Assembly (NCBI GenBank): GCA_910585385.1
Contig: CAJUDV010000008.1
Location: forward strand, 5,506 to 69,505
Source: an uncultured Oscillibacter sp.
GTDB taxonomy: Bacteria; Bacillota; Clostridia; Oscillospirales; Oscillospiraceae
Length of the DNA stretch: 64,000 nt
Direction of reading: 5' to 3'
A program made the position numbers and the translations under genes. The notes beneath the pieces are model-generated. The model was not told where the DNA came from. It was given only the letters and a program-made list of their open reading frames with translations, and did not search any database. Shown one piece after another: positions 31,729 through 41,500 of the stretch; within the stretch, counting starts at the first letter, position 1, and each line of letters opens with the position of its first letter.

Positions 31729-32031
31729 CTATTGGATTCCCAGGGCAGCGACGGCGTCCCGCACCTCCCGCCAGGCCTTCAGCAGGGCGTCCCGGCGGTC
31801 CTGACCAGCCTGGGTGAGACGGTAGTATTTTCTGGCCGGGCCGCCGGAGGTCTCCCCCTGGTACCGCTCCGTGGCCCCCTCCCGGCAGAGCTGGCGGAGG
31901 ATGGCGTAGATGGCGCTCTCCTGCACGTCGGGGAACACGTCGTGGAGGCGGCGCAGGAGCTCGTAGCCATACTGGTCTCCCTGGAACATGAGGGAGAGGA
32001 GGCAGAGCTCCAGAAGGTCGCGTTTCAGCAT
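31729..32031 (-). CDS. PadR-family transcriptional regulator
   Basis: Winged-helix repressor, 100 aa, of the short PadR subgroup. MLKRDLLELCLLSLMFQGDQYGYELLRRL is the family's opening block (in two parts), followed by VQESAIYAILRQLCREG and GGPARKYYRLTQAGQDRRDALL with the wing. It overlaps the DUF1700 gene upstream by 7 bases. In most PadR/DUF1700 pairs padR comes first; here the order is reversed. It probably binds the twin ACTACTGA dyads in front of the pair. Confidence 0.92.
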   Translation of the reverse strand: MLKRDLLELCLLSLMFQGDQYGYELLRRLHDVFPDVQESAIYAILRQLCREGATERYQGETSGGPARKYYRLTQAGQDRRDALLKAWREVRDAVAALGIQ

Positions 32032-32870
32032 AGGGATACCCCCGTTCCCACGAGGCCCACGACCGTGATGGCGACATATCGCAGCAGAATGGGCGTCTGC
32101 CAGCCGGCGCCGGAAAATGACACGTCCATACTGGTCCAAAGCGCAAATACCGACATCCCCAGGATGCTCCCGGCCAGTGCCAGAACGTACACCGCCCGCC
32201 AGCGGCGGTTCGTCATCCGGGCTCTCACAAGGGCGAGCATTCCGATGATCCCCATGACGAATAGAGTCAGAACCATTGCCAGACGCATAGCAGCCGCAAT
32301 GTCGGAGGTCATCCACCCCCAAATCTTCGCCAAAGCGTTCTGCGATTCCAAAATCAATTCCAAAGAGATCCAGATGACCCCCCACTCAAATGCCAGCCCG
32401 ATCAGCAGAAGGAGCAAAAGCGGCGCCACGCCCCTGGGCAGCGGCTGGTGTCGTTCCTCCCCGCTCCTGCGCCGGAACCAGACCAGGGACAACGCCGCGC
32501 CCGTCAGGAGAAACACCCCGAGAAACGGAACGATCTTACCACAGAGGCTGATGATCCGCCACGGCCAATCCGCGGCAGGAAACTGAAAGAGCACATGCTC
32601 CGACAGCTCTTTCAGCAGCGGCAGCGCCGACGGAGGCAGCAAACACACCGCCAGCACGGCGAACACCGCCACCCACCGCCGGTAAGCCCTCGGCTGTATC
32701 AGCTGCCGCGCGGCGCTCCAGGGACTGCCCAGATCCCGCAGCAGCTCCTCCTCGCTCCTGGGCTCCTGCTGGATGAGGTCCCGGTAGTCCTCCACTACCT
32801 CCGCCGCCTCCGCCTGAGGCAGATACCACCGGGCCGCCTGGGACAGCTTTGCAAGATAATCCCCCCGCAT
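32025..32870 (-). CDS. DUF1700-type membrane protein paired with PadR
   Basis: A 281-aa membrane protein. The cytoplasmic N-terminus MRGDYLAKLSQAARWYLPQA followed by EVVEDYRDLIQQEPRSEEELLRDLGSPWSAARQLI is the DUF1700/HAAS domain that pairs with PadR regulators. Six or so membrane helices follow. The ATG at 32870 is preceded by GAGAGGAG; sequence further upstream in frame overlaps the operators and promoter. Function unknown; expected to act with PadR in envelope homeostasis. Confidence 0.82.
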   Translation of the reverse strand: MRGDYLAKLSQAARWYLPQAEAAEVVEDYRDLIQQEPRSEEELLRDLGSPWSAARQLIQPRAYRRWVAVFAVLAVCLLPPSALPLLKELSEHVLFQFPAADWPWRIISLCGKIVPFLGVFLLTGAALSLVWFRRRSGEERHQPLPRGVAPLLLLLLIGLAFEWGVIWISLELILESQNALAKIWGWMTSDIAAAMRLAMVLTLFVMGIIGMLALVRARMTNRRWRAVYVLALAGSILGMSVFALWTSMDVSFSGAGWQTPILLRYVAITVVGLVGTGVSLC

Positions 32871-32890
32871 AAAAACCGCTCCTCTCTGCA

Positions 32891-32911
32891 CTACTGTAAA
32901 TTTATCAGTAG
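32891..32911. promoter_or_regulatory. PadR operator, downstream copy
   Basis: CTACTG and CAGTAG arms enclose an AT-rich centre (TAAATTTAT). It lies just past the -10 of the DUF1700-padR promoter, over the start site, and shares its half-site with the copy at 32956-32978. Confidence 0.65.
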
Positions 32912-32922
32912 CTGTTGAGGAG

Positions 32923-32951
32923 AGTATACAACGGCGGCGCCTGAAAGTCAA
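32923..32951 (-). promoter_or_regulatory. promoter of DUF1700-padR
   Basis: Minus-strand TTGACT (32946-32951) and TATACT (32923-32928) 17 bases apart, bracketed by the two dyads. Confidence 0.75.
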
Positions 32952-32955
32952 TAGA

Positions 32956-32978
32956 ACTACTGATAAAAATTCAGTAGT
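32956..32978. promoter_or_regulatory. PadR operator, upstream copy
   Basis: ACTACTGA (arm at 32956) and TCAGTAGT (arm ending 32978) form a near-perfect dyad around an A-rich centre, five bases upstream of the -35 of the DUF1700-padR promoter. It also lies about 20 bases before the -35 of the divergent pot promoter, so it might affect both. Confidence 0.65.
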
Positions 32979-32996
32979 TTTCCTCCAGCAATTCCC

Positions 32997-33025
32997 TTGA
33001 CTTTTCCTCGCGCTTCGGCTATGAT
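32997..33025 (+). promoter_or_regulatory. promoter of the pot operon
   Basis: TTGACT (32997-33002) and TATGAT (33020-33025) with a 17-base spacer on the plus strand, followed by a leader of about 84 bases before potA and its AGGAGGAGG ribosome-binding site. Confidence 0.7.
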
Positions 33026-33115
33026 GCAGATAATGCTGAATTTCGACGAGAAAGTTCCCAAACTCAACAGAGAGAAGAGGCTGATAATTTTTAAAAACGG
33101 ATAGGAGGAGGATCA

Positions 33116-34294
33116 ATGTCCAAAGAGTTGATTCGCCTGCGCAACATCTGCATGGCGTTTGACGACGAACCTGTATTAAACAACATCAATCTTTACATCA
33201 ATGACAAGGAATTCCTCACACTGCTTGGGCCCAGCGGGTGCGGCAAAACCACCACGCTGCGGATGATCGGCGGCTTCGCGACACCTACGTCGGGAGACGT
33301 CCTCTTTGACGGTGTGAGGATTAATGACGTTCCGCCCCACCAGCGGCAGATCAACACCGTGTTCCAGAAGTACGCGCTGTTCCCCCACCTGAACGTGTTT
33401 GAGAACATCGCCTTCGGCCTGCGGATGCAGCGCCGTCCGGACCCCGCCGCCCCCGGGAAAAAGGTGAAGATCCCCGAGGAGGAGATCCGGGAGCGGGTGC
33501 TGGAGATGCTGGAGATCATCAGCCTCAAGGGCTTTGAGCACCGCAGGCCCGACGCCCTCTCCGGCGGCCAGCAGCAGCGGGTGGCCATTGCCCGGGCGCT
33601 GGTAAACCGGCCGAAGGTGCTGCTGCTGGACGAGCCCCTGGGCGCACTGGACCTGAAGCTCCGCAAGGACATGCAGATTGAGCTCAAGCGCATCCAGCAG
33701 CAGGTGGGCATTACGTTTATATACGTCACCCACGATCAGGAGGAGGCCCTGACCATGTCGGATACCATCGTGGTTATGGACAGGGGCTCCATTCAGCAGA
33801 TCGGCACCCCGGAGGACATCTACAACGAGCCGAAAAACGCCTTTGTGGCGGACTTCATCGGCGAGTCCAACATCATCGACGGCGTTATGATTCAGGATCA
33901 TCTGGTTCAGATGTACGGCCGCCAGTTTCCATGCCTGGACGGCGGATTTGAGCCAAACGAACCTGTAGACGTGGTTATCCGTCCTGAGGACATCGACATT
34001 GTACCTGTGGAGCAGGGCCAGTTGACGGGCACTGTCACCAGCGTCACCTTCAAAGGGATGCAGTATGACATCATCGTGGACTTCAAGGGCTTCAAGTGGC
34101 TGATCCAGACCACGGACCACAGCCCCGAGGGGGCCCGCATCGGCATTAAAATTGACCCGGACGGCATCCACGTCATGAAGAAGAGCCAGTACTCCGGCAT
34201 GTTCGGCGACTACTCCTCCTTCTCCGATGAGTACGACGAATTGGACGACGCCAGCCTCGCGCTGGATGAGGAGGAGAGCGGGGATGAAGAATAA
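33116..34294 (+). CDS. potA: spermidine/putrescine ABC transporter ATP-binding protein
   Basis: ATPase of a polyamine importer, 392 aa. Walker [16 protein letters not shown]-loop QKYALFPHL, signature [15 protein letters not shown], Walker [13 protein letters not shown] and switch-His THDQEEAL are all seen; the C-terminal TOBE domain begins near residue 290 ([13 protein letters not shown]). The tail is strongly acidic ([20 protein letters not shown]), which is unusual for PotA. It overlaps potB by 11 bases. Confidence 0.94.
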   Translation: MSKELIRLRNICMAFDDEPVLNNINLYINDKEFLTLLGPSGCGKTTTLRMIGGFATPTSGDVLFDGVRINDVPPHQRQINTVFQKYALFPHLNVFENIAFGLRMQRRPDPAAPGKKVKIPEEEIRERVLEMLEIISLKGFEHRRPDALSGGQQQRVAIARALVNRPKVLLLDEPLGALDLKLRKDMQIELKRIQQQVGITFIYVTHDQEEALTMSDTIVVMDRGSIQQIGTPEDIYNEPKNAFVADFIGESNIIDGVMIQDHLVQMYGRQFPCLDGGFEPNEPVDVVIRPEDIDIVPVEQGQLTGTVTSVTFKGMQYDIIVDFKGFKWLIQTTDHSPEGARIGIKIDPDGIHVMKKSQYSGMFGDYSSFSDEYDELDDASLALDEEESGDEE

Positions 34295-35138
34295 GCTCTC
34301 CCGGCTGGCTGTCCCCTATATCGTCTGGATGGCCCTCTTTGTGGTGGCGCCCATTGTGATGATCGTGGTCTACGCGTTTACCGCCGCCGAGGGCGGCTTC
34401 ACCCTGTCGAACTTCTCCCGCATGGGACTGTACGGGGTGGTGTTCCTCCGCTCCTTCAAGCTGGCCCTGGTGGCCACGGTGATCTGCCTGGTCATCGGCT
34501 ACCCGGTGAGCTACATGATAAGCAAGGAGGGGCCCCGGTTCCAGCGGGTGGCCATGGTGCTCATCATGCTGCCCATGTGGATCAACTTTCTGCTGCGGAC
34601 CTACTCCTGGATGTCTATTCTGGAGAACAACGGACTGCTGAACCAGTTCTTCCAGAAAATCGGCCTGATCGGCCTGTACAACAGCCTGTTCGGAGCTAAC
34701 CTGGAGTACTTTCCCATGATGAACACCCAGGGAGCTGTGGTGCTGGGCATGGTATACAACTACCTGCCCTTTATGATTCTGCCCATCTACTCTGTCATCG
34801 TCAAGCTGGACGGCTCTCTCATCGAGGCCGCCCGGGACCTGGGGGCCAACAGCTTCCACGTCTTCCGGCGGGTCATTCTTCCCTTGAGCCTGCCGGGTGT
34901 TCTCTCCGGCGTCACCATGGTCTTTGTTCCCTCCGTCTCCACCTTCGCCATCAGCAAAATGCTGGGCGGCGGCACGGAGATGCTCCTGGGAGACCTGATC
35001 GAGCAGCAGTATATGGGCGGGGCCTATAATCCCCAGCTGGGGGCCGCGATCTCCCTGGTAATGATGGTCATTGTCGTCGTCTGCATGGTGGTCATGAACC
35101 GCTTTGGCGAGGGCGAGGAACAGGCGGTGATGCTGTGA
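34284..35138 (+). CDS. potB: spermidine/putrescine ABC transporter permease (PotB)
   Basis: First permease of the polyamine importer, 284 aa, six membrane helices. [20 protein letters not shown] is the N-terminal helix, and the EAA-type loop that contacts PotA is [20 protein letters not shown], followed by [20 protein letters not shown]. The ATG at 34284 lies inside the end of potA behind GGAGGAG; the longer in-frame ORF is an overlap artefact. Confidence 0.94.
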   Translation: MKNKLSRLAVPYIVWMALFVVAPIVMIVVYAFTAAEGGFTLSNFSRMGLYGVVFLRSFKLALVATVICLVIGYPVSYMISKEGPRFQRVAMVLIMLPMWINFLLRTYSWMSILENNGLLNQFFQKIGLIGLYNSLFGANLEYFPMMNTQGAVVLGMVYNYLPFMILPIYSVIVKLDGSLIEAARDLGANSFHVFRRVILPLSLPGVLSGVTMVFVPSVSTFAISKMLGGGTEMLLGDLIEQQYMGGAYNPQLGAAISLVMMVIVVVCMVVMNRFGEGEEQAVML

Positions 35139-37129
35139 AACGGCGGAACTCCACTATGAGCCGCGTCTTTACGGCGCTGGTCTTCCTGTTTCTCTACGCG
35201 CCCATAGTCCTGCTGATCATCTTCTCCTTCAATAAGGGCAACAGCAACACCGTCTGGACCGGGTTCTCCCTGGACTGGTACAAATCCCTGTTCCACAACC
35301 GGATCATCATGCGCAGCGTGTACACCACGCTGCTGGTCTCCCTGCTGGCCACAGTCATCGCCACCTTTGCCGGAACCTTTGCCGCCATCGGCTTTTACAG
35401 CCTGCGCCGCAGGCACCGGGCTGTGCTGAACACGGTGAACAGCATTCCCATGATGAATGCCGACATTGTCACCGGTGTGGCCATGTGTCTGTTCTTTGTG
35501 GCCTTTTTCTCCCTGTGGGGCGGCTTCGCGGTCTGGTTCAACAGCGTCCAGCACATCGTCACTCTGCCCACAAGGCTGACCCTGGGATTCGGCACGCTGC
35601 TGATCGCCCATGTCACCTTCAATATCCCATATGTGATCCTGTCGGTGGGACCAAAGCTGCGGCAGATGGACAAAAACCTGGTGGACGCGGCCCAGGACCT
35701 GGGCTGCACCTGGATGCAGGCTTTCTGGAAAGTGATTCTGCCGGAGATCAAGCCAGGCATCACCTCCGGCGCCCTGACAGCCTTTACCATGAGCGTGGAC
35801 GACTTCATTATCAGCTACTTTACCGCCGGGTCCGCCAGCTCCACTCTGGCCATGACCATTTACGGCATGACGAAAAAACGGGTGACGCCGGAGATCAACG
35901 CCATCTCCACTCTGCTGTTTGTAACTGTACTGGCCCTGCTGGTGGTGGTCAACCTCCGAGAGGCCCAGCTGGAGCGGACCGGACGGCAGGAAACGCGCCG
36001 TCCCCGCTCTCAGCGCCTGATTCTCTTCTTTGACTCCCCCAGGGGGAAACTGTTCCGCCGGGGCACGGCGGGCGCGCTGGCCGCCGCGTTTTTGGTGGTG
36101 GTGGTCTTTCTCACCAGCGCCACCAACGCCCAGCCCACTGTGAACGTGTGCAGCTGGGGCGAGTACATTGACGAGGATCTGATCACGCAGTTTGAGGAGG
36201 AGACCGGCATCATGGTGAACTACCAGACTGCCGACAGCAATGAGACCCTCTACTCCCTTCTGAAAAACGGCGGCGCGGACTACGACGTCATTGTTCCCTC
36301 CGACTACATGATCTCCCAGCTGATTGAGGAGGACATGCTGGAGGAGCTGGATTACAGCCAGATCCCCAACTACGCCCTGATCTCCGACCGCTTCAAGGGC
36401 CTGACTTATGATCCGGAGGAGCGGTACACCGTCCCCTACGCCTGGGGCACTGTGGGCATTATCTACAACACCACTATGGTGGAGGAACCCATCACCAGCT
36501 GGAGCGCCATGTTCGACGGACAGTACGCCGGAAATGTACTGATGTTCCGAAACTCCCGGGACGCCATGGCCACCGCCCTGCTGTACCTGGGCTATTCTGT
36601 CAACACCACCGACGAGGCGGAGCTGCGGGAGGCGTTTCAGCTCCTCAAAGACGCCAAGAACCGGGGGGTATACCAGTCCTTTGTCATGGATGAGATCTTC
36701 CAGAAGCTGGAGGGCGGCAACGCCGCTGTCGGCGCCTACTATGCCGGGGATTACCTCACCATGCTGGAGAACAACGAAGATCTGGCCTTTGTTGTACCGG
36801 AGGAGGGCTCCAACTGGTTCATGGACGCCATGTGCGTCCTGAAAGGCGCCCCCCACTTTGACGAGGCCATGGCCTGGATCAACTTCATCGCCTCCACGGA
36901 GGCAAACCTCAAAAACATGGACTATCTCTGGTACGCCTCCCCCAATCAAGAGGCACTGGAGCAATACCCCGCCTATTATGAGGAGCTCTACGAGGAGGAG
37001 CTGGATCAGGAGACCTACGGCATCATCGCCGCTTCCCAGGAGGTACTGGACCGCTGTGAGGCATATCTGGTTCTGCCCGCAAATATCCGCACACTGTACA
37101 ACGACCTTTGGACAGAGCTTGGCATCTAA
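35135..37129 (+). CDS. potCD: fused polyamine permease and substrate-binding protein (PotC-PotD)
   Basis: A 664-aa fusion. Residues about 1-270 are a PotC permease: VFTALVFLFLYAPIVLLIIF, the EAA-like loop NLVDAAQDLGCTWMQAFWKV and the last helix near NAISTLLFVTVLALLVVV. After a basic linker and one extra helix (GTAGALAAAFLVVVVFLTSA, about 305-325) comes a complete PotD periplasmic-type domain: VNVCSWGEYIDEDLITQFEE, YDVIVPSDYMISQLIEE, YAWGTVGIIYNTTMV and a normal C-terminus. The binding protein is thus tethered to its permease. The start is GTG at 35135, overlapping the potB stop. No separate potD exists in the window. Confidence 0.93.
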   Translation: MKRRNSTMSRVFTALVFLFLYAPIVLLIIFSFNKGNSNTVWTGFSLDWYKSLFHNRIIMRSVYTTLLVSLLATVIATFAGTFAAIGFYSLRRRHRAVLNTVNSIPMMNADIVTGVAMCLFFVAFFSLWGGFAVWFNSVQHIVTLPTRLTLGFGTLLIAHVTFNIPYVILSVGPKLRQMDKNLVDAAQDLGCTWMQAFWKVILPEIKPGITSGALTAFTMSVDDFIISYFTAGSASSTLAMTIYGMTKKRVTPEINAISTLLFVTVLALLVVVNLREAQLERTGRQETRRPRSQRLILFFDSPRGKLFRRGTAGALAAAFLVVVVFLTSATNAQPTVNVCSWGEYIDEDLITQFEEETGIMVNYQTADSNETLYSLLKNGGADYDVIVPSDYMISQLIEEDMLEELDYSQIPNYALISDRFKGLTYDPEERYTVPYAWGTVGIIYNTTMVEEPITSWSAMFDGQYAGNVLMFRNSRDAMATALLYLGYSVNTTDEAELREAFQLLKDAKNRGVYQSFVMDEIFQKLEGGNAAVGAYYAGDYLTMLENNEDLAFVVPEEGSNWFMDAMCVLKGAPHFDEAMAWINFIASTEANLKNMDYLWYASPNQEALEQYPAYYEELYEEELDQETYGIIAASQEVLDRCEAYLVLPANIRTLYNDLWTELGI

Positions 37130-37202
37130 CCGGAAAAAGGACGAACATGTCAGCCCGTTCTCTCCCCCGCTTCCGTCAATTCAAACTCAGGAGGAATCTT
37201 CT

Positions 37203-37598
37203 ATGATTTTAATCGGAACCAAATGTCAGCTGGAACAGACCGTCACTCAGGAGTTGACAGCCGCCGCCGTGGGCTCCGGGGCCCTGCCGGTGTTCGGCAC
37301 CCCTTTCATGGCCGCCATGATGGAAAACGCCGCTCTGACGGCGATGCAGACCTTTCTGGCGGAAGACCAGGGCAGTGTGGGCACCCATCTGGACATCCAT
37401 CACGACGCCCCTACCCCCATCGGCATGAAAGTCTGGGCGGAGGCGGAGATTACCGGCGTGTCGGAAAACGGCAAAATGGTGGACTTCAAGGTCTCCGCCT
37501 GGGATGAAAAAGGTCCCATTGGAGGTGGCGTCCATACCCGGGCCATCATCAATTGCCAGCGGTTCCTGGACAAATGCAACGGAAAGCTGAAAGCGTAA
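37203..37598 (+). CDS. hot-dog thioesterase, fluoroacetyl-CoA thioesterase (FlK)-like
   Basis: A 131-aa hot-dog fold protein resembling FlK-type thioesterases: FGTPFMAAMMENAALTAMQT with the catalytic-region Glu/Asn, then VGTHLDIHHDAPTPIGMKVW and FKVSAWDEKGPIGGGVHTRAII. The conserved His in GTHLDIHH and in GGGVHTRA match the family. True substrate is more likely a metabolic acyl-CoA than fluoroacetyl-CoA. CAGGAGGAAT precedes the ATG. It is 73 bases after potCD in the same direction, possibly read through, with a shared terminator after it. Confidence 0.85.
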   Translation: MILIGTKCQLEQTVTQELTAAAVGSGALPVFGTPFMAAMMENAALTAMQTFLAEDQGSVGTHLDIHHDAPTPIGMKVWAEAEITGVSENGKMVDFKVSAWDEKGPIGGGVHTRAIINCQRFLDKCNGKLKA

Positions 37599-37611
37599 TT
37601 CTATTCTGTAA

Positions 37612-37650
37612 AAGAGCGGCCCCCGGAGAGGTTCTCCGGGGGCCGCTTTT
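37612..37650. terminator. bidirectional terminator, thioesterase / ferritin
   Basis: AGCGGCCCCCGGAGA (37615-37629) and TCTCCGGGGGCCGCT (37633-37647) form a perfect 15-bp stem, followed by TTTT on the plus strand and CTCTTTTAC on the minus strand. It ends both convergent units. Confidence 0.9.
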
Positions 37651-37670
37651 ATGTAGGAACGCTTACACGC

Positions 37671-38183
37671 TCACAGGGTCAGGGACGGCGCGCTGTACAC
37701 GCGGCCGGCCAGCTCACTGTTGAGCATATACAGGCTCTTGGGGTCGGAACCGAACAGCTCCATCTTAGAGATCAGGTCGTTGGCGTTGTCCTCTTCCTCG
37801 CCCTGCTCCTTTACAAACCAGTCCAGGAACTGCATGGTGCGAAAATCCTTGACCTCATAGGCGGCGGCATAGATGTCGTTGATGAGGCCGGTAACATAAA
37901 GCTCATGCTCCAAACCGGCTTTCAATACGGTCATGTCGCTGTCCAGCACCTTGTCCGGTTTGGCAATGGCCTCCAGCGTCACTTTGGCGCTGTTGTTGTG
38001 GAGGTACTGATAGAACAGCATGGCGTGATCCCGCTCCTCCTGGGCCTGGATCTTATACCAGTTGGCAAAACCGTCCAGTCCCCGGGCCTCAAAGTAATTG
38101 GAAAAGTCCAGATAGAGATAGGCGGAGTAGAACTCCTTGTTGACCTGCTCATTCAGCAGCGCGGCAACTTTTTCACTCAGCAT
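37671..38183 (-). CDS. ftnA: ferritin (FtnA type)
   Basis: Non-heme ferritin, 170 aa, iron storage cage protein. Ferroxidase ligands are visible in LLNEQVNKEFYSAYLYLDFS, in AQEERDHAMLFYQYLHNN (E-E-x-x-H) and in WFVKEQGEEEDNANDLIS. Length is standard for bacterial ferritins. The ATG at 38183 follows GAAAGGAGC. Single-gene unit; no confident promoter or PerR/Fur box was recognised upstream. Confidence 0.94.
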   Translation of the reverse strand: MLSEKVAALLNEQVNKEFYSAYLYLDFSNYFEARGLDGFANWYKIQAQEERDHAMLFYQYLHNNSAKVTLEAIAKPDKVLDSDMTVLKAGLEHELYVTGLINDIYAAAYEVKDFRTMQFLDWFVKEQGEEEDNANDLISKMELFGSDPKSLYMLNSELAGRVYSAPSLTL

Positions 38184-38231
38184 GATAAAATGCTCCTTTC
38201 TTATTCTACATAGTAATTGTACACCGGTCAT

Positions 38232-38502
38232 TGCAGAAAATCCATTGTAAAAGTCACAAAAATAAAATCATTTTCCACGCAGCGCCCTCTAGAGTGGGCT
38301 CCCTCTGTCCCTTTGAGGCAGCCTACTTTCTGTACGCGGCAAAACACCACGGCCCGCGCGCGGACTTCACCTGGCGTTGGACTGCGCCGGCAGAACTCCC
38401 GGGCCATCGTCCGTTCACCATCTCCCGGCGGAACAGGGGAATTGCGGAGCCGGGTTCGCCCGGCGAAGCGTGAGGGAAGGTCACCTGTTCCCCTCTTTTG
38501 CG
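38232..38502. other. gene-free spacer with nested inverted repeats between ferritin and polC
   Basis: The spacer has only low-quality ORFs. Near the polC end GGAACAGG (38432 region) pairs with CCTGTTCC (38485 region), enclosing a GCCGGG-TTCG-CCCGGC hairpin; TCTTTT follows on the plus strand. On the minus strand this structure lies right after the polC stop and may terminate it. The rest looks like intergenic repeat DNA with a composition unlike the flanking genes. Confidence 0.45.
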
Positions 38503-41500
38503 TCAAAATAGTGTCATCTGGCTGGTCTCCGCCATTCCGGCGAAAGCCCCCAGGGCTTTCAGCTGCTCGATGTGGGTTTTGGAGAGCTTATTACAGCACA
38601 TGGAAAACTCCTCAATGGAGATAAACTCCTTTCCCGCCCGCTTCTCCACCGTGTCCACCGCCGCCGCCTCTCCCAGGCCGTGGACAGAGACAAACGGCGG
38701 CAGCAGTCCGTCCTGAGTCACCAGGAATTTGGTGGCGTCGGACTTGTAGATGTCAATGGCGTCGAAGTGATAGCCCCGAAGGTAGAACTCATAGCACACC
38801 TCCAGCGTCGTCAGCAGGTTCTGCTCCACGGCAGTGGCGTCCTTGTTGTTCTCAATCTCCCGAATCTTCCGCTTCACCGCGTCCTTTCCGGCACAGCAGT
38901 ACTCCGCGTCAAAGGCCTTGGCCCGGACGGAGAAGAATGTAGCGTAAAAAGCCAACGGCTCGTGGACCTTGTACCAGGCGATGCGGAACGCCATCATAAC
39001 ATAGGCCACGGCGTGGGCCTTGGGGAACAGATAGCCAATCTTGGCCAAAGACTCGATGTACCAGTCCGGTACGTCGTGCTCCCGCATGGCCTCCTCCCAG
39101 CCGGGCTCAAAGCCGCCCTTTTTCACCTTGCCCTTTCGGACAGACTCCATAATTTTGAAACTCATCTTAGGGTCTAAGCCCATTTTGATGAGATAGAGCA
39201 TAATATCGTCCCGGCAGCCCACGGTGTCCAACACGCCGGCGGTACCGCTGAGGATCAGGTCTTTGGCGTTGCCCAGCCACACGTCGGTGCCGTGGGAAAA
39301 GCCGGACAGGCGCACCAGCGTACTGAAATCCCTGGGCTGGGTGTCCACCAGCATCTGCCGGGTGAAGCGGGTGTTGAACTCCGGAATGGCCACAGCCCCG
39401 GTGGGTCCCAGGATCTCGTCGTTTTCGTATCCCAACACCTTGCTGGAGATGAAGATGGACATGGTGTCCGGGTCGTCCAGGGGGATCTTCTGAGGGTCCA
39501 CTCCGGTGAGGTCCTGCATCATCCGAACCATCGTAGGGTCATCATGGCCCAGCATGTCCAGCTTTAAGAGGTTCGCCTCCATGGAGTGGTATTCAAAATG
39601 AGTGGTGACGGTATCGGAGTCATCAGCGTCCGCCGGGTGCTGAACGGGACAGAAATCCTCCATGTCCTTGTCGTCCGGAACCACCACCAGTCCCCCGGGG
39701 TGCTGCCCGGTGGTGCGGCGGGCGCCCACGCAGCCTAAGGTCAGGCGGTTCTCCTCCGCCCGGCCCGCCGTCATGGCGTTCTCCTCCAGGTATTTCTTCA
39801 CAAAGCCATAGGCCGTCTTCTCCGCCAGGGTGCCGATGGTTCCCGCCCGAAACACCTGGGTCTCGCCAAACATCTCGATGGCGTGGCGGTGGGCCCGGGC
39901 CTGGTACTCGCCGGAGAAGTTCAGGTCGATGTCCGGCACCTTGCCGCCGCCAAAGCCCAGGAAGGTCTCAAAGGGGATGTCGAAGCCGTCCTTTTCATAT
40001 TTCGTGCCGCACACTGGGCAGACCTTATCCGGCATATCCGCCCCGCACCCATAGGAGCCGTCCTCAATAAACTCGCTTTTTTTGCACTGGGGACAGCGGT
40101 AGTGGGGCGGCAGGGAGTTCACCTCCGTGATGCCGGACATATAGGCTGCAAGAGAAGATCCCACAGACCCCCGGGAGCCCACCAAGTATCCGTTCTCCAG
40201 GGACCGCTGCACCAGCTTCTGTGCGGACATGTACACCACATCGTATTTGCCCAGGATACCGCCCAACTCCACATTCAGCCGCTTCACAATGAGCTCCGGC
40301 GGGTCCTCGCCGTAGAGCCGGTGGACCTTTTCCCACACCAGGCGGTTCAGGTCCTCCTCGGAATTCTCCAGCCTTGGAGGAAACAGCTCCTTGGGCAGAA
40401 GCTCAAAGGTCTCAATCTGGCCGGCGATGAGACGGGTATTGGTCACCACCACCTCGTAGGCCTTCTCCTTCCCCAGATAGGCAAACTCCTCCAGCATCTC
40501 GTCCGTGGTCTTGAAGTAGATGGGCAGAGGCTCGTTGGCGTCCGGAAACTTCTTGGACGCCAGCAGAATGTGGCGGTACACCTCGTCCTCCGGCTCCAGA
40601 AAGTGAACGTCCCCCGTGGCGCAGACGGGCTTGCCCAGCTCCTCCCCCAGGCGGACGATGACGCGGTTGAACTCCCGCAGGTCCTCCTCGCTGCGGGCGT
40701 CGCCGCTGCGGAGCATAAAGGCGTTGTTGCACAGGGGCTGGATCTCCAGGTAGTCGTAAAAAGAGGCGATGCGTTTCAGCTCGTCCCAGTCCTTATGATC
40801 CACCACGGCTTTGAAGAGTTCTCCCGCCTCACAGGCGGAACCCACGATAATCCCCTCCCGGTGCTCCTTTAATAGGCTCTTGGGAATGATGGGCACCCGC
40901 TTGAAGTACTTCAGGTTGGAGGCGGAGATCATCTGGTAGAGGTTTTTCAGCCCCACCTTGTTCCGGGCCAGCAGGATGATGTGCTTGGGGAATCGGTTGG
41001 ACTTGCCTCCCAGGGGCCGCAGCTTCTCCATCTCCCCGTTCACCGCCTGGAGGGTGTGGACCCCCTTCTCGTGGAGCATGTTCCAGAAGGGAATCAGCAT
41101 ATAGCCCACCGTGGCCGCGTCGTCGCTGGCCCGGTGGTGGTTGAAGGCGGGCAGGTCCAAATGCTCCGCCACAATGTCCAGCTTGTACTTCCCCAGCCCC
41201 GGCAGCAGATTCTGCGCTAAAATCAAGGAGTCGATATAGGTGGGCTGGAAGTCCAGCCCCGCCTCCCGGCACCCCGCCCGGATAAAGCCGATGTCAAACT
41301 CCGCGTTATGGGCCGCCAGAGGTCGGCCGCCCACGAACTTCAAAAAGTCCGCCAGCGCCTCTTTGGGCGGAGGGGCATCCTTGAGCATCTCGTCGGTGAT
41401 GCCCGTCAGGCCGATGATCTCCGGCGTCAGGCGGCGGCCCGGATTCACAAAGGTCTGGAACCGCTCCGCGATCTCGCCGTTCTTCAACACTACCGCGCCG

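Noticed and set aside
35024..36964. 646-aa minus-strand ORF opposite potB-potCD
   Set aside because: Shadow of the pot operon; composition rich in His, Gly and Val with no motif.
38228..38506. 92-aa minus-strand ORF in the ferritin-polC spacer
   Set aside because: Overlaps the ferritin promoter region and the end of polC, starts without a ribosome-binding site, and has Arg/Gly-rich shadow composition; the region looks like repeat DNA.
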